From: Chitinophagaceae bacterium
GTDB lineage: Bacteria; Bacteroidota; Bacteroidia; Chitinophagales; Chitinophagaceae
Assembly (NCBI GenBank): GCA_947476485.1
Contig: CANJQU010000030.1
Span: forward strand, 1 to 40,888
Length of the DNA: 40,888 nucleotides
Direction of reading: 5' to 3'
Both the position numbers and the translations under genes were made by a program. Shown here in pieces: positions 18,578-26,842 of the stretch (its first letter is position 1; every line of letters begins with the position of its first letter). The notes beneath the pieces are model-generated. The model had not been told where the DNA came from and made no database searches. It saw nothing but the letters and a program-made list of their open reading frames with translations.

Positions 18578-19354
18578 TTATGCAACATCATAGTTCGCGA
18601 TGAAGTTATGACCACCGTAAATGTTGCCAACATAACTAATTCTTGCAATCATCCAGTTGCCCGCAAATGTTGGGCTGCCTATTTCATGGATGGTTGCTCC
18701 ATATGGACCTGAAACTCCTCCGATACTTCCGGTTATGCCGGCAGTATAAACCATCAGCACTATTTCAGCTCCCAACACAAGCGAATTATTTACCAAATTG
18801 TAAACAAAAGTACCTGTCCCAGATGCCGCATAATAATGCACTTGTTTTGCCTGCGAATTTAAATGCAACTGAATGGCATGGCCTATTCCTGCGGTCCAGG
18901 TTGCCAGTGCAGTCTGGCTACAGTTTATATTGGCCAGCTCACTCAACAAAAAGTGCGTACTGTCATCGGCAGTCCCTATAGGTTGTGCGATAAGGCTAAT
19001 ACTATCGTCAAGAATTACGTTCGGTGAGCTACCATCGTTAAAGACGAGTGATGTCTCACTTGTATTTACCTGTACATAGGGGGCATGTGTGCTCTCATCA
19101 ATGCCAGCCAGGCCCAACGAGGGCACACGTATCATGCTGCCATTGAAATATATCCATCCCGATGTTGCGGAATAGCTGTAAGTCGTGCCGCTCACTAGTG
19201 TCCGGGTGATTACGCACCCGCTGACAACAAAGGGGCCATTGCCACCCATTGCGGCAAGTGCATTGATGGTCTCGGTATAAGCGGTTTGCAGGTATCCCAG
19301 TTGGTCCTGTGTTAGGGGAAAGCCGCCAGGCTGTGTAAAATCAATACTTTTCAT
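18578..19354 (-). CDS. Phage tail fibre-like protein
   Basis: This 258-residue protein is the last gene of the minus-strand phage module, where tail fibres are normally encoded. It begins 'MKSIDFTQPGGFPLTQDQLG', a start typical of Bacteroidota phage tail proteins that attach to the baseplate, followed by Gly/Ser/Thr-rich beta sequence without enzymatic motifs. It likely contributes to receptor binding. Its stop codon is close to the mreD stop codon on the opposite strand, so this is the edge of the phage region. Confidence 0.6.
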   Translation of the reverse strand: MKSIDFTQPGGFPLTQDQLGYLQTAYTETINALAAMGGNGPFVVSGCVITRTLVSGTTYSYSATSGWIYFNGSMIRVPSLGLAGIDESTHAPYVQVNTSETSLVFNDGSSPNVILDDSISLIAQPIGTADDSTHFLLSELANINCSQTALATWTAGIGHAIQLHLNSQAKQVHYYAASGTGTFVYNLVNNSLVLGAEIVLMVYTAGITGSIGGVSGPYGATIHEIGSPTFAGNWMIARISYVGNIYGGHNFIANYDVA

Positions 19355-19435
19355 AGCTACTTATTTCTTAAACGTTATTTAATAGGCCTTATAATTTCTC
19401 TCTTGTTGTATCTAATGCCAGGATAATTGCAATTA

Positions 19436-19963
19436 TCAGACAACCAGCACTGTGTAGTTGTTCTTGCTCACCAGGCGGTATTTGTCTACTATGGCCTTCA
19501 GTCGGTGTATATCATAACCTGGTGAAACTGATACTGCATATGGTACATTTACTACAAACTGTATGCCCAGCCAGTATGTCTCCGCAGTGGTATAAAGAGG
19601 CACAGGATCTGGCGCGAGTATTACCATGCTGCCTATTTCCGCCACAGTATCAATAAACAATGGTTTATCCTCGATCACTTCGTAAATGAAGTCGGGATCC
19701 ACATAAGCGCCATCACTTATAAATATCCCCCTGCCGGACGGATCGAAAACATCATTTAGTGCAGCCTGCAGGTAACATACTTGTCCGTTGTGTGCGAGTG
19801 AATACAGGTTGTTCTGTCTGTTCGTTGTGAAAACTGAATACAGGTATTTCACCGGGCTTGCCAATGCCTGTAGCCATGCCAGCATTTTCTTCAGCCGCAA
19901 CCGGACTGGCGTCAGGTATCGTGGTAATCCCGTACTGCTAAAATCAATATCAAATACGCTCAT
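19436..19963 (-). CDS. Phage tail protein in the gpI position
   Basis: A 175-residue protein between the gpJ-like baseplate gene and the fibre gene, where P2/Mu-type phages carry gpI/gp48. It begins 'MSVFDIDFSSTGLPRYLTPV' and contains 'RLKKMLAWLQALASPVKYLY' and 'YLQAALNDVFDPSGRGIFIS'. I do not recognise a named domain. By position it should connect the baseplate wedge to the fibre. Confidence 0.6.
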   Translation of the reverse strand: MSVFDIDFSSTGLPRYLTPVRLRLKKMLAWLQALASPVKYLYSVFTTNRQNNLYSLAHNGQVCYLQAALNDVFDPSGRGIFISDGAYVDPDFIYEVIEDKPLFIDTVAEIGSMVILAPDPVPLYTTAETYWLGIQFVVNVPYAVSVSPGYDIHRLKAIVDKYRLVSKNNYTVLVV

Positions 19964-19986
19964 AAGCTCATTTTAGATTTCTATAA

Positions 19987-20817
19987 TTAAGCGCCGTAAG
20001 CCACATAGCTCAAATGTGTATCAAACCACGTTGTATCAAGAGCCATATATCCTGCATCTGGAGTGTATTTAACATCGATAGCTACCGGTGGCACGCTGCC
20101 ATAAAAGGCCTGTACGTGGGCCACATCTGCGATCACAACCCCTGACACCGCTTGTATAGCTGCAATAAAGTTGTTCAGTATGAATATTCCATTGAACGGC
20201 AAGCTGTCGAGAAAAACATTTACTGCCACCTTCACCGGCGCGATAGACGTACCATCTATCCTGCTGCCATCGCTCCTCAAAACCAGCGGGTCATAGTATA
20301 TCACCATCGTAGGTTGAAAAGTGTCTGCGGCGCCACTGGTGCATTGCAGCCGTACTCCTGCGTCTTTTATCTGCATCATGTAGGCAGTGAACGCAGCAAG
20401 CTCGCCACCGCTCATTGCGCCTAAGCTACCACTCACCATTTTTGCTGCTTTTATCCTTACCAGGTTACTTAGTTCTATCGCGGCTGCATTTCTTACTATC
20501 AGCACCGTGGGATCAACCGGTGGTACCACCGCATAAATATCACTGTCCGCAGGCAACGCCACACCATACTGAAAGGCCTTCGCCTTCGTTACATACCATT
20601 GCAGGCTGTGAGGTTTCTGGGCTGCTATTATTCCTGTTACCTCATCTTTATGTACATCAAATAGATTTTCGAGCGTCCACTGACATACTGCTACCACATA
20701 AGTCCACAATTTCCATATCGCTACAGCGCTTGTGCTCGTCAATAGGGGTCCTAGTGTCGGGTCAATTTGCACATGAGTAACCATTGCTGCCTGTATCTGC
20801 GCTATACTTCTTGCCAT
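19987..20817 (-). CDS. Baseplate J/gp47-like wedge protein
   Basis: The 276-residue protein has a helical N-terminal half ('IWKLWTYVVAVCQWTLENLF'), an 'AAAIELSNLVRIKAAKMVSG' segment and a C-terminal part with 'AVNVFLDSLPFNGIFILNNF' and 'VSGVVIADV'. This pattern, a domain ending in an insertion that reads out an index of wedge residues, resembles the gpJ/gp47 family. Its position just before the gpI-like and fibre genes agrees. Such proteins form the baseplate wedge of contractile tails. Confidence 0.65.
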   Translation of the reverse strand: MARSIAQIQAAMVTHVQIDPTLGPLLTSTSAVAIWKLWTYVVAVCQWTLENLFDVHKDEVTGIIAAQKPHSLQWYVTKAKAFQYGVALPADSDIYAVVPPVDPTVLIVRNAAAIELSNLVRIKAAKMVSGSLGAMSGGELAAFTAYMMQIKDAGVRLQCTSGAADTFQPTMVIYYDPLVLRSDGSRIDGTSIAPVKVAVNVFLDSLPFNGIFILNNFIAAIQAVSGVVIADVAHVQAFYGSVPPVAIDVKYTPDAGYMALDTTWFDTHLSYVAYGA

Positions 20818-20862
20818 AAAAAAATAATTGTTTTTCTTCTAAAATTGATTGCATCGTTAGCC

Positions 20863-22146
20863 TTAATATTCGTCTCCGTAAGTAATAAATCCACCGGTTC
20901 CAATGTTACCTGGATCATTCTGGTTGTTGTATTCTGTTTTTTCCCAGTCAGCGGTTATTCCTGTATTCATTATCCGCACCTCGTCAAGCATACCTGTGTA
21001 AAATGAGTCAAGTAGATATTCGGGTATTTGTCCCAATGCCAGTTGCGTATTTGTGGTCACAAGTACAGCGCTTGAGGAAACTACTGTTTGCAAGACTCCA
21101 TCGAAATAGATCAGTACCTGGTCCAGATTGTTTGCTCCTGCAGGTAGTACCGCGGTTATCTTATGCCAGTTGGTGTCATATATCCAGGCAAATCCGGCAG
21201 ATGAGCCTGAAACTTCAAGACACAGCACATCTGATCCTGTGTAAAAAAATGAAAATCTCGTGTACGTTCCGATACCGACGTTATTTCCGTATCCTAAGAA
21301 TTCATGTGCCTGGTTTGCACCCATCTTAAACCAGCAGGTCATACTTCTTTCTGCTGTTCCCACCGGCAAACCCGTCGGAGAATCGCGTGTCATTGACTGG
21401 AATGATCCCGAGGAGAACATGGCTCCGCCACCAATCTTTCCGTCTGCCTGATTCACGTGATTATGATTTGTGAGTGTCAGGGCATTTGTCGTAGCATCAG
21501 CGGTCAGCGAACTGCCCAGGTGATACACAGCCCGGTAGTAACTATTCCATACGCTTCCGCTGGCACCTCCATGGAATGTAGTTATGCTGGTTTCCCCGTA
21601 ACGCATATAAAAAATAGTATCCGAACTACTGCTTATTGTTGACAATTTCAGCCAGGCAACTAATACACCCGAAAAGCCATCGTAGGATTCGATCTCCCAA
21701 TTTAGCTCATAGATTTCACCAGGGTCTTTGAAAAATAAAATGTCATATCCATCATTCCTGCACACATGTCCTCCATTAGCTACAGTTCTGAGCGTGGCGT
21801 GTGTTATGCTTACCAACACCGGGAAATCATGGCAATCGCTTCCACCACACAGCGTATAATCTATTGTCAAAGACCGGTGGTAGATGCCGGAGGGGAGCGG
21901 CGGAGATGCCATTGCATCCAATGTGCCAACTACAATGCCATTCTGGCTAAACTTTCGCAATATCCCGTGATCCCCCAAAGCAAGTGAAGAGTCACTCACG
22001 TTGAATACTGTACCCACAGCGGGTATAGCCGTTATGCTCACGTTGTTATCTTTGCAGAACTGTATTCCTGCATCAAGTGAACCTGTCGCCTGTACGATCG
22101 AGTCACACATGCTTTGATTTGGCTGCACTGTATATGTTGTTGCCAT
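20863..22146 (-). CDS. LysM-like, DUF2341 and LamG-domain baseplate-associated adhesin
   Basis: The 427-residue protein has three parts. The first 70 residues resemble a LysM-type repeat ('TYTVQPNQSMCDSIVQATGS', 'AIPAVGTVFNVSD'). A DUF2341-like domain follows ('RSLTIDYTLCGGSDCHDFPV', 'DILFFKDPG', 'DTIFYMRYGE'), then a concanavalin-like LamG domain ('ERSMTCWFKMGANQAHEFLG', 'YTGMLDEVRIMN'). LamG domains bind glycans or proteins. Its place within the baseplate genes suggests a receptor-binding or cell-wall-binding particle component. There is no signal peptide, as expected for a particle protein. Confidence 0.7.
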   Translation of the reverse strand: MATTYTVQPNQSMCDSIVQATGSLDAGIQFCKDNNVSITAIPAVGTVFNVSDSSLALGDHGILRKFSQNGIVVGTLDAMASPPLPSGIYHRSLTIDYTLCGGSDCHDFPVLVSITHATLRTVANGGHVCRNDGYDILFFKDPGEIYELNWEIESYDGFSGVLVAWLKLSTISSSSDTIFYMRYGETSITTFHGGASGSVWNSYYRAVYHLGSSLTADATTNALTLTNHNHVNQADGKIGGGAMFSSGSFQSMTRDSPTGLPVGTAERSMTCWFKMGANQAHEFLGYGNNVGIGTYTRFSFFYTGSDVLCLEVSGSSAGFAWIYDTNWHKITAVLPAGANNLDQVLIYFDGVLQTVVSSSAVLVTTNTQLALGQIPEYLLDSFYTGMLDEVRIMNTGITADWEKTEYNNQNDPGNIGTGGFITYGDEY

Positions 22147-22195
22147 CGGTTATTTTTTATCAATAAAATTTTAATTCCCGGACTATGTAGTTAAA

Positions 22196-22495
22196 CTATT
22201 TGTAGAAGGCATCGCTGGCTACCACCCCATCGGGTAAAACCTGTATGCGTGCCACGTCCATACCATCTTTGGTAAACTCAACACTGATTGCCCTGATAAG
22301 CTCCGAGAAGCCCTCATCATCCAGGTATTCAAACGCACCTGCACAAACGTCCGGGTTCTGTTTAAAATCGCCTTTATCGTTCAGTATCAATTGCCGTTGA
22401 TGCTGTGGAGTGCTTTCAACGATTGTAAAATCTCCTGCTATTATCTCAAGGCCATCAATTGTATCGAGGCTAATATCCATCATCAGTTTTGCCAT
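22196..22495 (-). CDS. gp25/gpW-like baseplate wedge protein
   Basis: About 99 residues, following the spike gene. It contains 'MDISLDTIDGLEIIAGDFTI', 'QRQLILNDKGDFKQNPDVCA' and 'GFSELIRAISVEFTKDG', a pattern seen in small lysozyme-like wedge proteins of the gp25 group: a short protein in which an Asn-Pro and a phage-conserved acidic segment lie in the middle. A GTG at 22513 overlaps the end of the spike gene; the ATG at 22495 is the more likely start. Confidence 0.6.
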   Translation of the reverse strand: MAKLMMDISLDTIDGLEIIAGDFTIVESTPQHQRQLILNDKGDFKQNPDVCAGAFEYLDDEGFSELIRAISVEFTKDGMDVARIQVLPDGVVASDAFYK

Positions 22496-22505
22496 ATTTA
22501 CATGT

Positions 22506-23057
22506 TTACGCACTCAATAGGTTATTCAATCTTGTTTGAAGGGTCGTAAATGTTGCCGCATTATTTGGGAGTCCGCTTGTCGCAGAACCTACCGCAACAG
22601 TTATCGCTGCAATGCCGGTCAGGAGGTCGTTCAGGATATCAAACAAACTTTCACCGCCGGTGCCCATTTTAAATACACTCGCGCCAATATTGAACACGAC
22701 TGGCCCATTTTTTATGTTTACTTGTGTATCGTCCATTTCATACGTCACGCTCCCTATCTTAATGCTCACCTGCTCCAATTCTCCTGCCTTGACGATCGAC
22801 CATATACCCGGTCCGTCTATGGTTGCGATAATTACGTTACTGTCGTCTTTAGGCACAACGATCATCCCGTCATTGTTGCCCGTCATGGTGCTTAGCAAAA
22901 CCCCTTCTATGGGTTCACTGGCATCGCTGGGTTGTACACTCACTGTATAGGCATCCGTGTCTATTGTGCCGGCCACAACTGTCCCGCTAATAATTTCATA
23001 GGGTTTATCGGCTAGGGCTGCTATACCTGCTCTTATTCTGGCAGTGTTCTTTGTCAT
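22506..23057 (-). CDS. Baseplate spike (gpV/gp45-like) protein
   Basis: The 183-residue protein follows the hub gene. It contains an OB-like stretch ('SGTVVAGTIDTDAYTVSVQP'), 'IEGVLLSTMTGNNDGMIVVP', and a repeated-beta segment ('VSIKIGSVTYEMDDTQVNIK', 'NGPVVFNIGASVFKMGTGGE') typical of the trimeric beta-helix of membrane-puncturing spikes, then a helical C-terminus. It would sit at the tail tip. Confidence 0.7.
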   Translation of the reverse strand: MTKNTARIRAGIAALADKPYEIISGTVVAGTIDTDAYTVSVQPSDASEPIEGVLLSTMTGNNDGMIVVPKDDSNVIIATIDGPGIWSIVKAGELEQVSIKIGSVTYEMDDTQVNIKNGPVVFNIGASVFKMGTGGESLFDILNDLLTGIAAITVAVGSATSGLPNNAATFTTLQTRLNNLLSA

Positions 23058-23065
23058 TGTTACTA

Positions 23066-24097
23066 TTATTTTGCGATTCCCATCATAGGGCCGATCTCCA
23101 CGATCCTACGTGCCCCGTTTACGCCAAACCTTACTTCTGTGCTCTCTATCAGGTATTTGCCATTCCGTTCAGGATACCGGACATCGGCAATACTTGCCGT
23201 GGCTCCGGGTGCTGCATAGGGCTCAAGAAATCCAACGATACTGCCCTCATAGCCCGAATAGTTTAGTTTTTCGGCTTTCTCAATTGCTAATTCCTTCAAC
23301 GCGGTTGCATCCTTCACCTGGTTTAGAATCCTGTTGTAGGTGCGAGCGATGCCATTACGCGTATCTGAAACGCCAGAGCATTTTTCGCCGCTGGCGAGCT
23401 TACTGCTATAAGTTACTTCCACAGGGTCGTTTTCGACGGAACGTTCTTTTAAATCGTTATCATTTATCACATTATAACCGAGTTTGTAATCAACCATGCC
23501 TGACTTGAACATATCTCTTCCTCTCGAAACCAGTGAGTATACAAAGCCACACCAGAGTACATCCGGTTCGATGAAAAAGCATGTCAGGCAGCCATCCGTA
23601 TATTTTATGATATTGGTGATGACCTCAAAACCACTACAACCTGGTATTTGTACATTCGTCAGCTTAAAATCAACCGTGCAACGTATTTTGATCTTGTAGC
23701 CTCTCTCAAGCTGATCAACGGCCTTCAGCAGCAGATTTTCAACAGTTATCACTTTTGCGAATATTTTTACACTATTCCTTCGTAGCAGCCAGCCGTAGCC
23801 GTCACAGGATATGGTCAGTGGCATAGCTAAGCTGCGATGGTTTACAAATCCCCTGAATTCGGTTTGCAGTATTCCGTTGTATCCTAGTTTTATTGTGACG
23901 GGATCTCCATCACGGAACTTTTTGCCTGTTGTAATAGTTTCCGCAAGTGTTTTATTCTTTGATGCAATTTTCCCAATTGACGGCAACTTAATTATTGCAT
24001 TATCCGCTATACTATGCATGCTGCGTTTTATACAGACTTCGTATACTCCGCTAAACCGAAAATTTCCGATGGTTATATCACTACTCAAAACAAACAT
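23066..24097 (-). CDS. Baseplate hub protein (gpD/gp44-like)
   Basis: The 343-residue protein resembles the gp27/gpD hub family: an N-terminal barrel-like segment with 'KFRDGDPVTIKLGYNGILQ' and 'TEFRGFVNHRSL' (typical of the hub's double barrels), and a C-terminal 'FLEPYAAPGATASIADVRYP' and 'KYLIESTEVRFG'. Hub proteins carry the spike and connect it to the tail tube. Gene order DUF6046, hub, spike, gp25 is consistent. Confidence 0.7.
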   Translation of the reverse strand: MFVLSSDITIGNFRFSGVYEVCIKRSMHSIADNAIIKLPSIGKIASKNKTLAETITTGKKFRDGDPVTIKLGYNGILQTEFRGFVNHRSLAMPLTISCDGYGWLLRRNSVKIFAKVITVENLLLKAVDQLERGYKIKIRCTVDFKLTNVQIPGCSGFEVITNIIKYTDGCLTCFFIEPDVLWCGFVYSLVSRGRDMFKSGMVDYKLGYNVINDNDLKERSVENDPVEVTYSSKLASGEKCSGVSDTRNGIARTYNRILNQVKDATALKELAIEKAEKLNYSGYEGSIVGFLEPYAAPGATASIADVRYPERNGKYLIESTEVRFGVNGARRIVEIGPMMGIAK

Positions 24098-24133
24098 GTT
24101 TACTGATTTATATAAGGTTCATTAAAGAATGTG

Positions 24134-24781
24134 CTAGGAGATAGTGACCAAATTGAATGGTTCGTCGCTCACCATTCGTAACAGGTATGGGCGCACATTT
24201 TTTACTCCGTTCATTGACGGAAAAGACAGTTCGCGTATCACAACCTGGTCGCTGCCACTTCTGTCCGGCCTCAGCAGGAATATATCCGTTAGCGGGCATT
24301 GAATAGATAGCGCAGTATTCTGTTCATATATTGTGCGCAATTTGGTCACATCTGCTTCCGGAAATTCATTAGTGTTACCAATAATAAACCCTCTTACAAG
24401 GATCTCGTAATCCTGTACATTTATCAACTCTTTTACAGTACCCTTTCGACCCGTGAGCGGTGTTTCAACTATAGTTTTTCTGCTTGTGACTGATATTACA
24501 GGGTAAGGCAGGTTCCATTTGCTTAGTGGTCCGGAGGATTCATTTGTGTTTAAGCCGGTGTCCTCCGAGGTATCGTTATACATAATCGTAACCGGCATGT
24601 AATACTCTTTGCCCAGTTCATCGATCGAATAATATGGAGATCCCTGAGCCCCATTTTCTTTCCTGCCTGCAAGCAGTGCGTTCTGTCCGGTGACCGATTT
24701 AAATTCAGGATCGAACGCTTTTGTCTTGTATCCAAATGTCTGTTCAAAAAGATCAGCTAAACTGAATGATATTTCCGCCAT
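24134..24781 (-). CDS. DUF6046-like phage tail protein
   Basis: The 215-residue protein between the tape-measure position and the hub resembles DUF6046, found in Bacteroidota phages. It has 'YYMPVTIMYND', 'LPYPVISVTSRKTIVETPLT' and 'GTVKELINVQDYEILVRGFI', then a C-terminal 'SFPSMNGVKNVRPYLLRMVS'. Its position matches tail-tip adaptors (such as gp43/gp53 types) that join tube to hub. Assignment is by resemblance and position. It starts 2 bp after the preceding gene's stop codon, so they are co-translated. Confidence 0.65.
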   Translation of the reverse strand: MAEISFSLADLFEQTFGYKTKAFDPEFKSVTGQNALLAGRKENGAQGSPYYSIDELGKEYYMPVTIMYNDTSEDTGLNTNESSGPLSKWNLPYPVISVTSRKTIVETPLTGRKGTVKELINVQDYEILVRGFIIGNTNEFPEADVTKLRTIYEQNTALSIQCPLTDIFLLRPDRSGSDQVVIRELSFPSMNGVKNVRPYLLRMVSDEPFNLVTIS

Positions 24782-24783
24782 GA

Positions 24784-25992
24784 TTATGATATTGCGTTTG
24801 CACTGTTAAGAACTTCAAGCAGCACCTCCTCCACTTTGCTTCTAAGGTCATCCAGACTGTTCATTGTTTGGGTTGTACTCATGGTTAAATTGCCGATCAA
24901 AGGGGTGTTTAGATTTACATTCACCATCCGGCCGGAACTATCGCTGCGCTTGGCTGGCTCCCGATTATAGTTGTATTGCCGTGCCACTTCAAACCCATCA
25001 TTTTCCGGATCAACCGGTAATCCGGAACTACCACTTCTTTCCAAAAACGAAAATGCAGGCTGTTCTCTAACTGTATTAGAAGCCGGTAAAGAATACAACC
25101 CTGAAGCAGGCCTTTGTAATGCTGGTCCAAGATGACTATTCATCAGGGCAGGATATTCCATAAGCGAGCTTTTCATTTCCTTATGGAAATCCATTATGGA
25201 AGGTGAATCATATCTATACACTTTAAACGGATCGAAAATTACCTTGTTACTGTCATTGGGTGATTTACCTCCTTCCTGATCTGTACTAAATTTCCATCCC
25301 AGCGGGTATAATGGTAAGTTCTGACGATGCTCATTATCAGGGACAATTTTTCTTATTGCCGGTGATAGATTTTTTGACGGGTCAATGATTGGTGTCGCAA
25401 TGTGTAAATTGTCTGCAAAATTTGTTTTGGGTAGAAAAATTGGAGGGCCGTTTGAAATATTATTGTAAGATGCAAGCTCATTCTGCAAAATGACACTCCA
25501 TTTTTTCATCCCGTTTATATAAACAGATTCTGGGTCGCCAAAATAGTAATTGAGTTTTAACCTGTGAACGTAGTCTTCAATATTTGTTGCATCAAGGGGA
25601 GCGCCAATGTTATTTTTTTTTAAGGCTTTTCTAAGATTACCGACTTGTGCCCATTTCTTTGCAAAATCGTTATTATCTTGAAACGATGCGTAGGCGATTC
25701 TTCTGTTGTGTTTTTCTTCATTTCCGGGAGCGGAAAAATTAGTGCTCATCTTCGCAGAGTTCTTGAGCGTGCTGTAATATTTTATTCCTCCAAAGTTATG
25801 ATTAGTCAATGCTTTTTCAAAAGTGAACCCGTTGGATTCGTGCGCAGCCTGAGCCATAAGTAAATTTAGCTGTAACCCTTTATAGCCATTATTTACAAGG
25901 TCTTGCCTTATCTCTAAAGCTATTGCCGTATTTAACTTAGGCTTTAATGGTTTCGGCTTGGCTATTGATTTTCTCTTGATTTTTCTTGGCAT
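24784..25992 (-). CDS. Glucosaminidase-like protein in the tape-measure position
   Basis: The 402-residue protein sits where the tape measure should be. Residues about 20-150 resemble a glucosaminidase/muramidase domain: 'LNLLMAQAAHESNGFTFEKA' (catalytic Glu candidate), 'HNFGGIKYYSTLK', 'IAYASFQDNNDFAKKWAQVG'. The middle is Pro/Ser-rich and low in structure. The last 60 residues ('LNTPLIGNLTMS', 'LRSKVEEVLLEVLNSANAIS') look like a tape-measure C-terminus. It lacks the long coiled-coil and hydrophobic segments of normal tape measures, and the N-terminus is very basic. It may be a truncated tape measure carrying a wall hydrolase. Confidence 0.65.
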   Translation of the reverse strand: MPRKIKRKSIAKPKPLKPKLNTAIALEIRQDLVNNGYKGLQLNLLMAQAAHESNGFTFEKALTNHNFGGIKYYSTLKNSAKMSTNFSAPGNEEKHNRRIAYASFQDNNDFAKKWAQVGNLRKALKKNNIGAPLDATNIEDYVHRLKLNYYFGDPESVYINGMKKWSVILQNELASYNNISNGPPIFLPKTNFADNLHIATPIIDPSKNLSPAIRKIVPDNEHRQNLPLYPLGWKFSTDQEGGKSPNDSNKVIFDPFKVYRYDSPSIMDFHKEMKSSLMEYPALMNSHLGPALQRPASGLYSLPASNTVREQPAFSFLERSGSSGLPVDPENDGFEVARQYNYNREPAKRSDSSGRMVNVNLNTPLIGNLTMSTTQTMNSLDDLRSKVEEVLLEVLNSANAIS

Positions 25993-26034
25993 TGTTCTGT
26001 ATTTTTTATTATTTTATCAATTGAAAATGTAAAA

Positions 26035-26556
26035 ATGAAATCGTTTAATCCTATACTCACTATTATATTCCTTTGCATATTCCACAACTGCAATGCCCAG
26101 ATTCATTTAAAGGGCTATAAGTGTAAATTTTACAAAGATCAATGGCCATATACAATGGCCGAGATGTGCAGTAAAAAAGATACTTTCCGCTATACACTAT
26201 ACTCCAGGGATATTTGGTATGAATTTTGGATTGAAACAGGGACAAATGACATTAAGCCTGAAGACGAATTAAGAATAGGGCTCGCTATGTGTTTTGAAAA
26301 CGAACATTACAAAATGACTAGTGATAGTTTGTACATTGCAACGGGCAGATACACAGATATAAACGACTACTACTACACGCTTTATGATCCTTATTTGATG
26401 TCTTCTGTATCGCTACGGTCAAAATATAATGATTCCTCATTTTCTGAAAAGAGTAAATGGCTCCTGTCACAAATAAGAAGCAATAAGAAAGGAGATATTT
26501 ATCTCATTAATGATAGAAATCAAACCTGCCAGGATCCAAATGAAAGAGAACACTAG
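26035..26556 (+). CDS. Secreted protein, inserted on the opposite strand of the tail module
   Basis: This 173-residue protein has an N-terminal signal peptide ('IIFLCIFHNCNAQ') and a short, Tyr-rich body with Cys residues and many charged residues, without a domain I recognise. It is the only + strand gene inside the minus-strand tail module, lying between the chaperone extension and the tape-measure-position gene, and it looks AT-rich by eye. This is the pattern of a cargo ('moron') gene expressed from its own promoter. The product would act in the host envelope. Function unknown. Confidence 0.6.
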   Translation: MKSFNPILTIIFLCIFHNCNAQIHLKGYKCKFYKDQWPYTMAEMCSKKDTFRYTLYSRDIWYEFWIETGTNDIKPEDELRIGLAMCFENEHYKMTSDSLYIATGRYTDINDYYYTLYDPYLMSSVSLRSKYNDSSFSEKSKWLLSQIRSNKKGDIYLINDRNQTCQDPNEREH

Positions 26557-26662
26557 ACTTCTTATTAACTACGCACAATAGACATTTAATGGCTATACAG
26601 CAAAAAAATAACAATTGCAATACATCGGAAAAACATCCTAAAATCCTGATATTATCTGCATC

Positions 26663-26842
26663 TCAGAGATGTAGTTTCCTGATGTACTGCAAATGTGCCA
26701 GCTTCTGTGCAAATGCTTCATCGCTCAATTCACGATGGTCAAGGCCCGGTAGATAATATTCAAGCAGCGTTTCTAAATAACCTAAGGAATCATGCGCCGG
26801 GCCTCCGCGCGACTCCTCTATAAGTTTACCAGTTTCGCCCGC
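26663..26842 (-). CDS. -1 frame extension of the tail assembly chaperone (gpGT-like)
   Basis: In the -1 frame relative to the chaperone gene, an open frame runs from just after a TAA (26845-26843) to a TGA at 26665-26663. Past the 0-frame stop (26820-26818) it encodes about 52 residues beginning 'IEESRGGPAHDSLGYLETLL' and ending 'YIRKLHL'. There is no ATG, GTG or TTG near its beginning, so it should be reached by a -1 frameshift and not by its own start, as in the G/GT genes of lambda and E/E' of P2. Slippage should occur between 26842 and 26818; AAACTTA directly before the UAG is one candidate, although it is not a classical XXXYYYZ heptamer. Confidence 0.6.
   Translation of the reverse strand, partial: AGETGKLIEESRGGPAHDSLGYLETLLEYYLPGLDHRELSDEAFAQKLAHLQYIRKLHL

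Noticed and set aside
20863-22146. Diversity-generating retroelement target in the adhesin gene
   Set aside because: No reverse transcriptase or template repeat is seen in the window.
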